DNA from: Acytostelium subglobosum LB1
Lineage: Eukaryota; Evosea; Eumycetozoa; Acytosteliales; Acytosteliaceae
Assembly (NCBI RefSeq): GCF_000787575.1
Contig: NW_012236516.1
Coordinates: 546,979 to 610,978, forward strand
DNA length: 64,000 nucleotides
Direction of reading: 5' to 3'
The position numbers and the translations under genes are program-made. The notes beneath the pieces were generated by a model, which was given only the letters and a program-made list of their open reading frames with translations, had not been told where the DNA came from and made no database searches. Positions 1 through 10,336 of this stretch are shown one piece after another (the first letter of the stretch is position 1; each line of letters opens with the position of its first letter).

Positions 1-1062
1 CACTACATCCCATTAGATCATATCCAACAATGTCTTGAGCGACTTGAATCATTGGTCATACCATTCGATTTTGAAAAGATGGAAGGACAATTTGTCTTTA
101 TCAAGGTCCATGCGCCCAATTTGCGACAAGTCCTTCTCATGGAGACACCTTACAATGCAATCATACACTTTGGCAATCTGTCCCAACACAGTCAAGAGTT
201 GTATAGTATTGTCGAGCTTGATTATGGTGGTACTGTGTCCGACTACCATAGGCAGTGCTTCAATGAGATTTTCAGAATCTATGTCGATGATCATCCATCA
301 TTGCAAGGGGTTGAGATCCACTCAAGCTCTCCTGCAGGTCCGCCCGCACTTCCAAAACATCATGATGGCACTGGCAACATCACTGGACCAAGTCTGCGAT
401 TCACATGGGATCTTGGTTCAGATGATAAAAGGTGTTACTCCAGTTACTATTGCTACGGTGAACACCAACTTAGTGATCACCTTAAAAAAATGGACGAGAG
501 TGCACTGGACCACATCGCAGTCATCAATCTGTTTGAACATCATCCCACCCAAAGCCTGTGCAAGGCTAGGTATGTACAAGATCTCTTGCTCAGACCGAGC
601 AGGAGATTGATATTGGGACAATCCTACCAGTTCACTCAGAACAGGAGATCGTTGGGACACAACAACAACAACCTAGAGCAATACTCCTCAGGTGTCCAAT
701 TATTCTATAAGGAGTGTCGACAACTTTACAGACTGAGAATGGTGGTCACCGATTTGGATTATATGTTGCCACTCATTCCTGCTCCAGGCACTTCCCAAAC
801 ACTCCAAACACTGGAGGTCTACATTGAAGCTTGGAAATCGATTGCCAAGCATGAGATTAATAATACCATACAGGATATCATTGACATGTTATTGCTGGCC
901 TGTGCCGACAGACCCAACCTCACAAAGATCACTGTTGAGATCCTCGAACCAAGATTTGTCTACCTCTCCTTCTACAGATGTTGTCCAAAGTGTCCACTCA
1001 TAATGACTACAGACAAACAATCGATGTTGAACAGAAAACTGGCCACTGATCATATTGAATAA
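1..1062 (+). CDS. Unrecognised dictyostelid multigene-family protein, 5' part missing
   Basis: The reading frame is open from the first base of the window to a TAA at 1060-1062, so the N terminus lies off the left edge; 353 residues are visible. I do not recognise the family. The protein is clearly paralogous to the one ending at 4500: both share an upstream stretch with QCLERL, then APNLRQ, an IYVDDHP motif, PLIPAPGT, and a C-terminal block with YLSFYRCCP.CP and TTDKQS. The cysteines of the CC..C block are conserved in all three local copies, which could mean metal binding or disulphides, but that is inference. No signal peptide or membrane segment is visible in the part present. An ATG at 52 is not the true start, because the homology with the paralogue extends upstream of it. 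Confidence 0.7.
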   Translation, partial: HYIPLDHIQQCLERLESLVIPFDFEKMEGQFVFIKVHAPNLRQVLLMETPYNAIIHFGNLSQHSQELYSIVELDYGGTVSDYHRQCFNEIFRIYVDDHPSLQGVEIHSSSPAGPPALPKHHDGTGNITGPSLRFTWDLGSDDKRCYSSYYCYGEHQLSDHLKKMDESALDHIAVINLFEHHPTQSLCKARYVQDLLLRPSRRLILGQSYQFTQNRRSLGHNNNNLEQYSSGVQLFYKECRQLYRLRMVVTDLDYMLPLIPAPGTSQTLQTLEVYIEAWKSIAKHEINNTIQDIIDMLLLACADRPNLTKITVEILEPRFVYLSFYRCCPKCPLIMTTDKQSMLNRKLATDHIE

Positions 1063-1174
1063 ATATCTCACTCTGTCAATCAGAATGATTACTTCCCTCA
1101 TTTCAGTGCAAAAAGTTATCTTGATTGACTCAATGTTGAACAGGCGTAGATGAGGCAATGATAAGAGATAAGAG

Positions 1175-3403
1175 ATGGACAATGCGATCAATGTTTTCAA
1201 AGAGATATGGGAGAGATATAAGGATACACCAAAGAGGGATATAAATAATCAAATAATAGAGTCATTGAAGAGTGCTGTAGACGTGTTGTTGGATGTTGAC
1301 CTCAAACAAGATGCCAACCTTGTATCTTATATCAATGCATTACCATTTATATCAAAGGTATGTTAACTAACTTGGTGGCGGTCTCGCGATAAACATACTT
1401 ACAAACTTACAACCTTGCCCTTTGAATGTAGGCAATGACCAGTTGCCTGCCACAATACAATGAGAACATTCATAAACTGTTTGCGCGAGTGATGATCATA
1501 GATGTAGATCCATATTCCACCAGAATATCTGTTGACTACTCAATACTTCCTCAAAAGACAGGCATCAACATCACTCTGTTCGATTTGGCATTGGCCTACA
1601 TCAGAGTTCAAAGTATACCTTCGTTATTCGAAAACACTCGCTTCTTGATCATACCAGGCTTCTTGAGAATGGTTCAATGCAACACTGATGATACTCAAAA
1701 ACAACAACTGCTCACAGCCTATGTCCAACTACTCGTCTCCAGAATTGATCACAACGACTACTTCAACAACATAACCTATGCATTTGGAGTTGAGCCAGTT
1801 GAGAATGAACTGGTCAAATAGTTCCTCTCAGAGAACACTGAGCAATCGCCAAAGCTGAAGTACCTCCAGAACATTCCAAACGTCTCCACATCACAACTGC
1901 TTATCAATCACAAACATGATGTTGTTAAGTATGTTGCCTCCTCAATCGATCAATCTTACAATCAATACTAAACACATTATCTTCTAGGTTCGTGCTGGGA
2001 TGCGGCAAGCAACTACACTTCACCTCCGGATTGTCAACTGTATTTGCCATCACATCTGGTGACGATCCCACAAGACATCAAGACAACCAAGCAATCGTGT
2101 TGGAGAAGTTTGGAAAGGAGATATCCTCCCTCTCAATCTATACTTACCATGCCGTCATAAGTTTATTTCCACTTCTACGACTGATCGAACCATCTGATCG
2201 CTTTACCAGACTTTGGCTCCGACTCCCACACGACATCATCCACAAAGCCATCTATCACCTGGGACCATCATTCCAGAATGTTTGTATTATGTATAATTAA
2301 CCTCACATGGCCATACCCTCGCTCATTCAATCATTCAATCAATCAATCTTAACATGTAACAGGTACAATTTTATAAAGAATATTTGGAATCAATAATACT
2401 CAATGCACTCTCGACACCGGAAAATCTGGTCATCTTAGCTGGTGTTGCCAAATGCTTTGGATCACTTGGCGAGTGTGTGGATATTTGGCAGCCTATAATG
2501 GATCGTGTCAACTCAATGTCAATCAATCCCGGAGTCGGGGAGAGACACAACCTATATGATGGAAGATTGTTCGACATTGCCACTGGTTTGCTTGGCATTG
2601 TTAAGGGCATGGGTGGACGACTCTCAAATCAACAACGTGACAACTACATCAACACAGCAATACATTCTTTATACACTACTTCCACAAGATTCAAGATGGA
2701 TGACGATACAGAGTTTATAAACACATATCGACCATGGATACAGAGTTTCCTTAACGAGCTATTGGTGAAGATCAGAACAAACACCAACAGAAACGTTGGT
2801 GATTTCGCATGCTTACTGGCTCGCCATTCAATGTTGGACAACCAAATAATCAGTCAACTCTTCACAAGAATACCAACAATGGATGAAGATCAAACATACT
2901 ATGAGTGCATGGACTTGTGTCCTGATCCAGTTCTTGTGTGGACTGATTGGATTGGCAGATTTGTATCTTCAAATACTATGAACCTTGTCTATTATGTCGA
3001 GAAATGTAGATACCCTGCAGTGATCTTTCGACTACTCATGTGGCGTCACAATCTAAAAATCTATAGACACCAGTATTCTGGCTTCAATATCTCCAAGAGT
3101 GCACTGTTGGCCAAACTGGAACGAAACGATGAGTTTGAACAAAACCACCAGCTCTACGTTCAGTACAAGAAGGTGTCAATCTCAAGGTTGTTTTTGGACA
3201 CCACCTCAACCAAGCAATCACCTCCATCATCAACCTCTGAAGCAACAGCATCTCCATCACTATCTCCATTGTTAATCAAACAAATCATTGCACATATCCT
3301 GACGAGTCCAACGATTCCTTTCCCTCGATTTGGGTTGTATCACTGTCAACGGTGTGCACTGGATTCTACCAAGCAGTGTCATCCATTCTCTCAAACAATG
3401 TGA
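1175..3403 (+). pseudogene. Multi-exon unrecognised gene with in-frame stop; probably runs on into 3352-4500
   Basis: Four exons can be placed: 1175-1357, 1432-1928, 1988-2279 and 2363-3403, with clean GT-AG introns (1358-1431, 1929-1987, 2280-2362) whose phases all agree. Within exon 2 a TAG at 1819-1821 interrupts a frame that continues convincingly on both sides (ELVK before, FLSENTE after), so a CAG-to-TAG change or a base-call error is likely. The product would be largely helical, with no domain I can name. The last part of exon 4, from about 2990, contains a hydrophobic-basic stretch followed by a Ser/Thr/Pro linker and LLIKQIIAHIL, which reads like the start of an F-box-like segment. 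That segment continues in another frame at about 3325 into the next entry, consistent with one missing base. Either this is a decaying gene or two sequence errors break one long gene (1175-4500). Confidence 0.55.
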
Positions 3404-4500
3404 CGCCACTACTCCATATTCGCTCAATGATCAATCACATTGGCTCTAAACATTGTTTATTTGCCAATCCACCACTTCACATACATGCACTGCACATCCC
3501 CTACATCCCAGCCAATCACATCGAGCAATGTCTTGAGCGCCTTCAATCATTGACGGTGCCATTCGACCACTACCATCGCGACTTTGCTTTTATGTTAGTC
3601 GTCGCACCGAATTTGAGACAAATATATTTCCAAGAGACACCTTACCTTACCATCGATCACTATGGCAATCGATCCCAACTTGGCACTGAGTTGTACCGTA
3701 TTGTCAAGATGGAACACGATTTTGTGGACAACCATACACAATGCTTCATCGAGATGTTCAGAATCTATGTAGATGATCATCCAACTTTGCTAGAGATTAA
3801 TATCATCTCAACCTCGCCTGCGGCTCCACCCCTTCCAAACCCTTCTGGCACTGGGACACCAAGACTGATGTTCTCATGGATGCTAGGATCAATTGCGGAC
3901 ACCAGTTACCAGGGATACTATTTTGAAGATGAATATCGATACAAAGATGATCATCTTTCAGTTATGGACGAAAATGAACTCGACCATATCACATTCATCA
4001 ATTTGAGCGAGAACCATCCCGTCAAGAACCTATACAAGGCAAGGAATGTTCAATCGTTCACTCTCGACCTGAAACTTTCATTCAGCCAGGGGAAACTAGA
4101 GAAATACTTCACTCATGTCCAACGATTCTATGAACAGTGTCGACAACTGAAAAGACTGACATTGTACTTGGGTGTGTTGGATTATATGTTGCCACTTATT
4201 CCCGCTCCAGGTACTACACCAACACTTCAATCACTGACTGTATACATTGACGACAAGTTTTCGATTGCCAGGCGAGAGATTGACTGTACCATACAGGATA
4301 TCATTGACAAGTTGTTTGTGATGGCCGTTGTAGATCGACCATACTTTTCCAAGATCACTATTAGGCTCATCCAACCAAGAATTATCTACCTCTCCTTCTA
4401 CAGGTGTTGTCCAAGGTGTCCATTCATGATGACCACTGACAAACAATCCAAAATCATCAGGAACTTAGCTAATGAAGCTAATCATAATGAAAAAATCTAG
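3352..4500 (+). CDS. Paralogue of the left-edge gene (C-terminal part of the 1175-4500 locus)
   Basis: This frame has no ATG at its upstream end; it opens on GTG at 3352 and the same frame extends upstream (VSLSTVCTGFYQAV), so it is probably the 3' half of the preceding gene joined by a one-base frame break near 3320-3330. It aligns along its length with the left-edge gene: QCLERLQSL, APNLRQIYFQETPYL, FRIYVDDHPTL, YMLPLIPAPGT, and the C-terminal YLSFYRCCPRCP block with TTDKQS. Exon 4 of the joined model (2363-4500) has 2138 bases, one short of a multiple of three, which fits a single lost base. Function is unknown; the front end resembles an F-box-like or short helical domain, followed by a folded unit specific to this family. 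Confidence 0.55.
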   Translation: MCTGFYQAVSSILSNNVTPLLHIRSMINHIGSKHCLFANPPLHIHALHIPYIPANHIEQCLERLQSLTVPFDHYHRDFAFMLVVAPNLRQIYFQETPYLTIDHYGNRSQLGTELYRIVKMEHDFVDNHTQCFIEMFRIYVDDHPTLLEINIISTSPAAPPLPNPSGTGTPRLMFSWMLGSIADTSYQGYYFEDEYRYKDDHLSVMDENELDHITFINLSENHPVKNLYKARNVQSFTLDLKLSFSQGKLEKYFTHVQRFYEQCRQLKRLTLYLGVLDYMLPLIPAPGTTPTLQSLTVYIDDKFSIARREIDCTIQDIIDKLFVMAVVDRPYFSKITIRLIQPRIIYLSFYRCCPRCPFMMTTDKQSKIIRNLANEANHNEKI

Positions 4501-4638
4501 CCACCTCAGTCAATCAATTAGATTGTTCCCAGTCATTTTTGTGTAGCTTGCAAAACGATCAGACGTCAATCACTGCAAGATAACGAGTTCGGAAATGATA
4601 TCATGTAAAGTATTGTCAATCTCTCGCCTGGCAATCGA
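4261..4638. repeat. 24-bp perfect inverted repeat
   Basis: TCGATTGCCAGGCGAGAGAT plus TGAC at 4261-4284 recurs as its exact reverse complement at 4615-4638. Similarity continues more weakly outward (GATATC plus neighbouring bases), showing that an inverted piece of the gene was inserted just downstream. Confidence 0.85.
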
Positions 4639-4828
4639 TAACCAGTTGTCAATCCTGGCCAAAATCGATCAAACCAACCTTGTGCAGTTCACAATTAGTG
4701 TCACCCGACCATCCTTTGTCTACCTCTCATTCAACCGGTGTTGTCGTCGATGTCCACTCAAGATGACCAAGGACAAACAATCGAAATTCATTATTCTGGA
4801 AAAAGACATAAAGACAATAAATGAATGA
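4590..4828 (+). pseudogene. Rearranged fragment of a third family copy
   Basis: Bases 4655-4790 encode, in direct orientation, a C-terminal piece of the same family (VYLSFNRCCRRCP, then DKQSK). Immediately upstream, 4615-4638 is a perfect 24-base reverse complement of 4261-4284 in the preceding gene, and weaker inverted similarity continues to about 4590. The fragment therefore combines an inverted and a direct piece of the family and has no start codon or body. It looks like the debris of a duplication with inversion. An AATAAA lies at the end of this piece near 4816. Confidence 0.6.
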
Positions 4829-4879
4829 AAAATGATCATGGAATGATTCCATTGATAATTGGAGTGTCGGCACGCTAAT

Positions 4880-6820
4880 TTAATATTTGTTATGTTGAAT
4901 CCAATCTCTTCCAATTGGAGCAGTAGTAAGCTGGTTGAAACCAAAGGCCTCACACAGGTCCACTGCAAGTGGAACAACCTCGCGACACAGATCAGCAATC
5001 TCGTTGCTGATGGCGTCGGACTGATCGACAGAGATGAACTGATGCTTGACGAACCAGGTGTCCTTCTCGATGATGACCAAACCCATCAGACTGACCAAAA
5101 GTGACATGGCGTGACGCTGCTTGGCATCTGGACACTTGTTGACGCCGTCGATGAAGCGCTCCAAGAGGTAGCGCTCAGTGAACACGATTCCGAGGTTCAA
5201 GATGATGTTTCCACAGTCGTTCCAGGCATCCAACACTGGCTTTCCATTGCCGACGGCCTCCATGAGCTTGGCGGCGACGGCTGGGATGTACTGGTGTACT
5301 CTGGCGGTCATTGCTGCCATGATGAAGTCCTGTGAACGGAGGTGCTTCGAGTCGGTCTTGCTGCGATAGGCATCGGATGGTACATTGTATTCGGGTGGAG
5401 CCTTGCGTCTGGACTCGGTGAGGATGTACTTGGCAACCTGCTGGTACATCAGGACGTTGTCGCCCTCGAATGTGGTGTAGATCTCGGTCTCGGACTTGAA
5501 GATACCGATGAGGTTCTCTGAGAGGAAACCTTGGCCACCGCAAGCCTCACGACTGTTCTGAAGACAGTCACGGTTGTGCCATGAGGCGTAGGCCTTGAGT
5601 GCAGAGGCGTAGACGTGGATCTCCTTCTCCTTTCTGTTCTCCTTCTCGGACATTAGACGCAGCAGATACTCATTACCAAAGTGAATGGCGTAGTTGAAGG
5701 CCAGATGTGGCAGCAGACGACGCTGGTGAACGGCGTATGAGATCAGCTGACGCTCGCACTTGTCATCACCAAACTGACGACGGCTGAATGCGTAGTTGAT
5801 GGCGTTGAGGAGTGTGACTGCTGAGAAGCTGACGCAGCCCAAAGAGATGATGTATCGTCCAATGACCAGAGCACCAATGTTGTGTGCGAATCTCTTGACG
5901 GCTGGGTTGATGGGGCTGGAGTAGATACCGGCCTTGTTGACGCCTCCGTAACGAGACAGGAGCTGATCGCGTGGCACTGGGTAGTTGACAAACATCAAAC
6001 GTCCATTGTCCACACCGTTCAGGGCCATCTTGTGACCGCAGTCGGCGATCTTTACACCATGGCAGATGCTGTTGTCTGGGTTCCTGATTCGCATGAGGAA
6101 GGCGTGCACACCCTCGTTCTTCTCTCCAACCTTGAGCTGGGCAAAGATGACTGCCCACTGTGCATTCTTGGCGGCGGCACCAATAAAGTACTTTTGCGAG
6201 GTGATTGTTGGCGAGTTGAGGATGAAGTGCTCGGTGGCGTGGTCATAGACGGCCTGTGTTTCGATTTGCTGAACGTTGGAGCCGTGGCCCAACTCGGTCA
6301 GACCGAAGCAGCCCGACATAGACAGGTCCTCGACGTGCTTGATGTACTTCTCGCGCTGCTCATCAGTGCCCAAGTGCAGAATGGACGCGCCAAACAGCGA
6401 GAAGTGCACGCCAAACAAGGTGGTGACTGAGATGTTGCGCAGTCTGTACGACTGGGTCCATGCGGCAATCTTGGTTGGATCGCGGATAAAGTCCCACACG
6501 GAGATGTACTTCTGGGAGATCTTCATCAGCAGATCGAACTGGCGACGAGTGAGTGCGCGCTCCTGCTCCAACGACATGCCGCAGTAGTCGGCGTGGATCA
6601 ACTCATTCTTTGGATCCTGCCACTCCTCCATTATCTGGTTGCGCATATCGATGTGGTATGGGAAGAGGTACTCAAACAGAGCCCTTGGGTCGAAAGTGTG
6701 CTGGCTTGTGACCAAGGCTGATGATTGCTCAGCTGGTGCAGGTGAGTTTGTAGCATTATTCTCAACAGCAACAGTCAAGTGTTGTCCTGTAACAGCTATT
6801 CTTCTTGTTGCATCCTCCAT
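4880..6820 (-). CDS. Acyl-CoA oxidase, peroxisomal, with N-terminal PTS2-like signal
   Basis: A 646-residue single-exon gene, close to the usual 650-700 residues. The enzyme oxidises acyl-CoA to trans-2-enoyl-CoA using FAD and O2, releasing H2O2, the first step of peroxisomal beta-oxidation. The FAD/substrate segment CFGLTELGHGSNVQ, the ACGGQGF stretch and the TTFEGDN motif are all present; Glu452 in that motif corresponds to the catalytic glutamate of the family. There is no C-terminal SKL-type signal (the protein ends HNKY). Residues 7-15, RIAVTGQHL, match the PTS2 nonapeptide pattern (R/K)(L/V/I)-x5-(H/Q)(L/A) exactly, so import by PEX7 is the likely route. The ATG at 6820 is chosen because it brings in this signal. 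The spacer downstream to the family fragment is only about 50 bp. Confidence 0.95.
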   Translation of the reverse strand: MEDATRRIAVTGQHLTVAVENNATNSPAPAEQSSALVTSQHTFDPRALFEYLFPYHIDMRNQIMEEWQDPKNELIHADYCGMSLEQERALTRRQFDLLMKISQKYISVWDFIRDPTKIAAWTQSYRLRNISVTTLFGVHFSLFGASILHLGTDEQREKYIKHVEDLSMSGCFGLTELGHGSNVQQIETQAVYDHATEHFILNSPTITSQKYFIGAAAKNAQWAVIFAQLKVGEKNEGVHAFLMRIRNPDNSICHGVKIADCGHKMALNGVDNGRLMFVNYPVPRDQLLSRYGGVNKAGIYSSPINPAVKRFAHNIGALVIGRYIISLGCVSFSAVTLLNAINYAFSRRQFGDDKCERQLISYAVHQRRLLPHLAFNYAIHFGNEYLLRLMSEKENRKEKEIHVYASALKAYASWHNRDCLQNSREACGGQGFLSENLIGIFKSETEIYTTFEGDNVLMYQQVAKYILTESRRKAPPEYNVPSDAYRSKTDSKHLRSQDFIMAAMTARVHQYIPAVAAKLMEAVGNGKPVLDAWNDCGNIILNLGIVFTERYLLERFIDGVNKCPDAKQRHAMSLLVSLMGLVIIEKDTWFVKHQFISVDQSDAISNEIADLCREVVPLAVDLCEAFGFNQLTTAPIGRDWIQHNKY

Positions 6821-8492
6821 TATTGTATTAATATTTGATTGATTGATTGAGATTGATTGATAAAGTGAATGAAGTTTGATTGATTTAAATTATATATATA
6901 TATTATATAAAGTTATAACTACAATAATAATAATAATGAAGGTCAACAACAACACAAACAAGAACAACAAGACAATGAATGGTCTTTGCAAAGTTGAAGG
7001 ATAAGTAATGTAAATAAATAAATAAAATTTATAAGTATGAAATATCTCTCACATCATATGCACCAACAAAGGGAAGACAATAACACTAGTAGGGTCAGGT
7101 GTAAGGAGGGGGTAGCATGGTGTCAGACCAAAGAGTGCAAGTAATGTCCCAAAATGGATAAACGTGTCGCTCGTGTGATCGGCAATCCAACTCCGAAAAA
7201 CACACACTAAATGGGTGGTAGTGGTGTTCGTCTTTTTTTTTGCTTCAAGTTTGTTTGTTTGGTTCCAACCCTCAGAGGTCGAATTGGAGCATGTGTTTGA
7301 ATGAACAAAAAGTCATGATTGTCCAGTCATTCAGGTCAGGTCTAGTCAGGTCAGTGAATGATTGAACTTGTCCAGGAGTCATCTGATTTGCAGCCTAATC
7401 CCAAAATGCAATCATTAATTGACTATTATAATACTACATACTGTTGTTGTCATGGCATGAAATAACCAGGTACTGAAGATGGATTGCAATGACTCACAGG
7501 TGAGGTTTAATAATCAATCTCCGATCAATCCAACACCATCATCGCCATTATATCGTCCCAAATAAAAATTCTCTCTCTTCCATTTGGAAGCTTATTCATT
7601 CTTTCACTTGATGTCTGTCCAAAGTAAAGTAGTAATGAATAGTGAACATCAATAACAACATATAAACAATGTTACCTTATTGATATATCAATCAATCCAA
7701 GTGCACTCATGAGTGTTTCTTTATCTCTAGTCTTTGTTGTAGTTTTTGAACTGACTAAAAGCGTTGACATTTGTTGACGTCCGTTACAATTAACTGATAA
7801 TTTGAAAAGTTCAAAATTAATAATAATATTTTTTTTAAATGGGGGAGTACGTTGTGTTGGGTAGTCATTCACTCCTCGCACCCCATTATTAATACACACA
7901 CACACATTACTCAACTTGACCAACCAATTAGTTATATACACACACACACATACACACACACACACACAAACGTTTGGAATTGTACACCCTATCAACGAGA
8001 AGAGAGCCAGCTAGCACAGTCACAGATTCGAAGCAAAAGCGTCGAGAACAACAACAAACACCAACATTTGCTACAACAACAAACACACACACACACATTA
8101 CTTACTCTTAATTACCTTTCGAGTGAACACACAACACAATAGAAGAGGGCCTACCCTTGTTACTCGTTTCAACCAACCAAGTCAATTCAAGTCAACCAAG
8201 CAAGCAAGGACCCATTGTCCCCTGCCATTCGACCAACAAACAAACAACAACAACAACAACAACAACAAACAACAACCATCCTCCCTCCTCCACATCATTC
8301 GACCAGGTCCTATCTCCATCTCGATTTAATAGCTCATCCATCTCATCTCATCCCCTCCTTCATCAAGTCATTCAATCCAGTCGACACACGCAACACGATA
8401 CCCCTTTGCGCGCATACTACCCAAAACAAGAAGAAGAAGGCCTTAGCCCAACCTACTATTATAACAACAACAACAATATAAAACAATCAAGA
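6821..8492. promoter_or_regulatory. Divergent intergenic region with CA microsatellite and long 5' leader
   Basis: About 1.67 kb separate the start of acyl-CoA oxidase from the Cut8-like start. The right-hand 350-500 bases are rich in CA and CAA and probably form the 5' leader of the Cut8-like mRNA; the frame is open there but has no in-frame ATG until 8493. A (CA)n tract lies at about 7898-7971 and a CAACAA tract at 8244-8270. TA-rich runs at 6888-6910 lie close upstream of the oxidase. GTCAGGT is repeated around 7332-7355. No convincing gene is visible; the small frames over the CA tract are repeat artefacts. Confidence 0.6.
7898..7971. repeat. CA microsatellite
   Basis: Interrupted (CA)n tract in the spacer upstream of the Cut8-like gene, in two blocks separated by about 30 bases. 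Its complement generates artefactual Cys/Val frames on the minus strand. Confidence 0.85.
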
Positions 8493-9842
8493 ATGAACAC
8501 TGGTAACTTCATGTTGCCAAACATGGCATCACATATGGGATACTATAACAACCAGATGAACAATGCGCTCTATGGTCACCATCAGCTGCCAAACATAATG
8601 GACATCAACAATATGCATGTGCCTGGCATGGCCCCAACAGGCATCCTCTCACCAACGTCATCGCCAATCAATTCATTGCCACCCCTCTCACTCCCTTCGC
8701 ATCAGAGTTCACTGACTCTGCAGCAGCAGCAACAACAACATCATCAGCAGCAACAACACCATCACCAGCAGCAGCAACATCAACATCAACAACAGCAGCA
8801 CCACCAGCAACAGCAACACCATCATCACCTCCAGCAGCAGCAACAACATGACCAGACCATTGCATCTCTCGTCAATCTGAGCAGTCAGCAACAGCAACAA
8901 CATCATCACCATCAGCAGCAGCAGCAGCATCAACAACACCTCCAGAGCTCAGTCTCCTCGGTGCCATCGCAGGGCAGCATATCACAGACACCTTCGTCCT
9001 CAGACTCGATGCCATCGCCCGTGTATGACATGGGTGAGCAAGCTTTACAACACAGCGTCGGCATGGGTGCGCTGCACCACCAGCTGGAAACAACCCAGAC
9101 CAGCAGCAACAGCAACACGGCCGGCGTAGAGAATGGCCTGCCACTCGATTCACCACAGGTCAAGCCAGCGTCATCCAAGAAAAGCTCGTCATCGTCGTCG
9201 TCGTCGTCCAAGAAGAAGGCCAAGACATTCAGTCCGTTCGAGGGCTCGCTCAACTCGTTGACCAAGGAGCAGCTGGTCGCGCTCTGCTCGCACTACTTCC
9301 ACACGATGCATCCCGATCTGCTGCAGGAGTTTGAGAATGTGATGCCGCCACCCGACCTGCACGAGGTCATGGACGAGCTTGACACGCTCCAGAAGAAGTA
9401 CAACAAGCTGTTCCCCAACAACAAGTTTGACTTTGACAACAACTCGTACAACCGCGTCAAGAGCGGCCTCAACAACTTCAAGAAGCAGCTCGTGGAGAAT
9501 GGCGAGGAGTTCAAGGAGAAGTCGGCATGGTCCACGCTGCTCCAGTACGTCATCCAGGCGCTGCCATACGCGATCCGTATGCCACAGTGGGACGACGACA
9601 AGAACAACGCGAGCAGAGTGGCCGCCATCGCCAAGATGGACTTGTTTGGCAAGTCGGCCGTCAAGGGACTGCTGTCGAACGACCTGCCCTTGGAGAAGTG
9701 GGAGCGCCATCGTCTCAGTCTACTGCCATACTCGTCACATCTGACCAACACAATCGAGGAGCTGAACAAATCAATTGAGAAGCGCAAGAAGAAGGAGGAG
9801 CGCTTTGAGAAGACAGTCAAGAAGAGAAAGGTCAAGGCATAA
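8493..9842 (+). CDS. Cut8/STS1-type nuclear proteasome tethering factor
   Basis: 449 residues, single exon. The upstream in-frame extension to 8157 begins at a TTG and has no ATG, so the ATG at 8493 is taken as the start. The N-terminal third is low complexity, dominated by Gln/His runs at about residues 75-150, then Ser-rich and Lys-rich linkers. From about residue 245 a helical domain follows with PFEGSLNSLTKEQLVALC, VMPPPDL, a YNRVKSGLNNFKKQL stretch and a long C-terminal helical part; this is the pattern of Cut8/STS1, in which a helical bundle binds the 26S proteasome and holds it at the nucleus. The C terminus is strongly basic and ends KKRKVKA, containing an SV40-like KKRKV nuclear signal. 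The fungal members are about 260-320 residues; the extra length is the dictyostelid repeat region. Confidence 0.8.
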   Translation: MNTGNFMLPNMASHMGYYNNQMNNALYGHHQLPNIMDINNMHVPGMAPTGILSPTSSPINSLPPLSLPSHQSSLTLQQQQQQHHQQQQHHHQQQQHQHQQQQHHQQQQHHHHLQQQQQHDQTIASLVNLSSQQQQQHHHHQQQQQHQQHLQSSVSSVPSQGSISQTPSSSDSMPSPVYDMGEQALQHSVGMGALHHQLETTQTSSNSNTAGVENGLPLDSPQVKPASSKKSSSSSSSSSKKKAKTFSPFEGSLNSLTKEQLVALCSHYFHTMHPDLLQEFENVMPPPDLHEVMDELDTLQKKYNKLFPNNKFDFDNNSYNRVKSGLNNFKKQLVENGEEFKEKSAWSTLLQYVIQALPYAIRMPQWDDDKNNASRVAAIAKMDLFGKSAVKGLLSNDLPLEKWERHRLSLLPYSSHLTNTIEELNKSIEKRKKKEERFEKTVKKRKVKA

Positions 9843-10336
9843 TCAAGCGTCATGAGTGTGGGTGGGTGGCTTCCCAATCATCCGCCATCTATAGTACTAT
9901 CCTTTCCCATCATCGCATCACAATCCAATCACAATCACATGATATCAACAAGTTCACACATCCAGAGGCATTTACTTATCTGTTCCCGCGCAGATGGGAC
10001 ATCAGCTGATCAAGCCATGGCTCACTCAGTGGGACAGAGGCAAACGCCATTCCTCTGGAATCGCTAATCATCCAGCCATTCAATCAAACGAACACTCAAT
10101 CAATCAAGCATTGTCAACATCAATTAATTAGACATTAATAACAACCAACCAACCAACTTATATAAGTGTAAATAAAAGGATATATATATATATATCATAT
10201 CATTATGTCATCACTATCACTTGTGGCCTGGCCTGGGGACTTGTCCTCCCGCTTGTTTTGATTGATCGGCTTCATTTAGCACATTACCAAATCAACTTCA
10301 TTATCTTCATTTGTTTGTTGTAATAATAATAAGTTA
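9843..10336. other. Intergenic spacer
   Basis: 493 bp between the Cut8-like gene and cox11. It holds CAATCAAT-type repeats near 10077-10120, an ATATATATAT tract at 10181-10197, and AATAAA at about 10171 that may serve as polyadenylation signal of the Cut8-like gene. I see no gene or structured RNA. Confidence 0.5.

Noticed and set aside
7672-7995. 107-codon minus-strand frame with Cys/Val repeats
   Set aside because: It is the translation of the CA microsatellite.
8157-8492. Upstream extension of the Cut8-like frame
   Set aside because: It starts with TTG, has no ATG and reads low-complexity leader sequence; treated as 5' untranslated.
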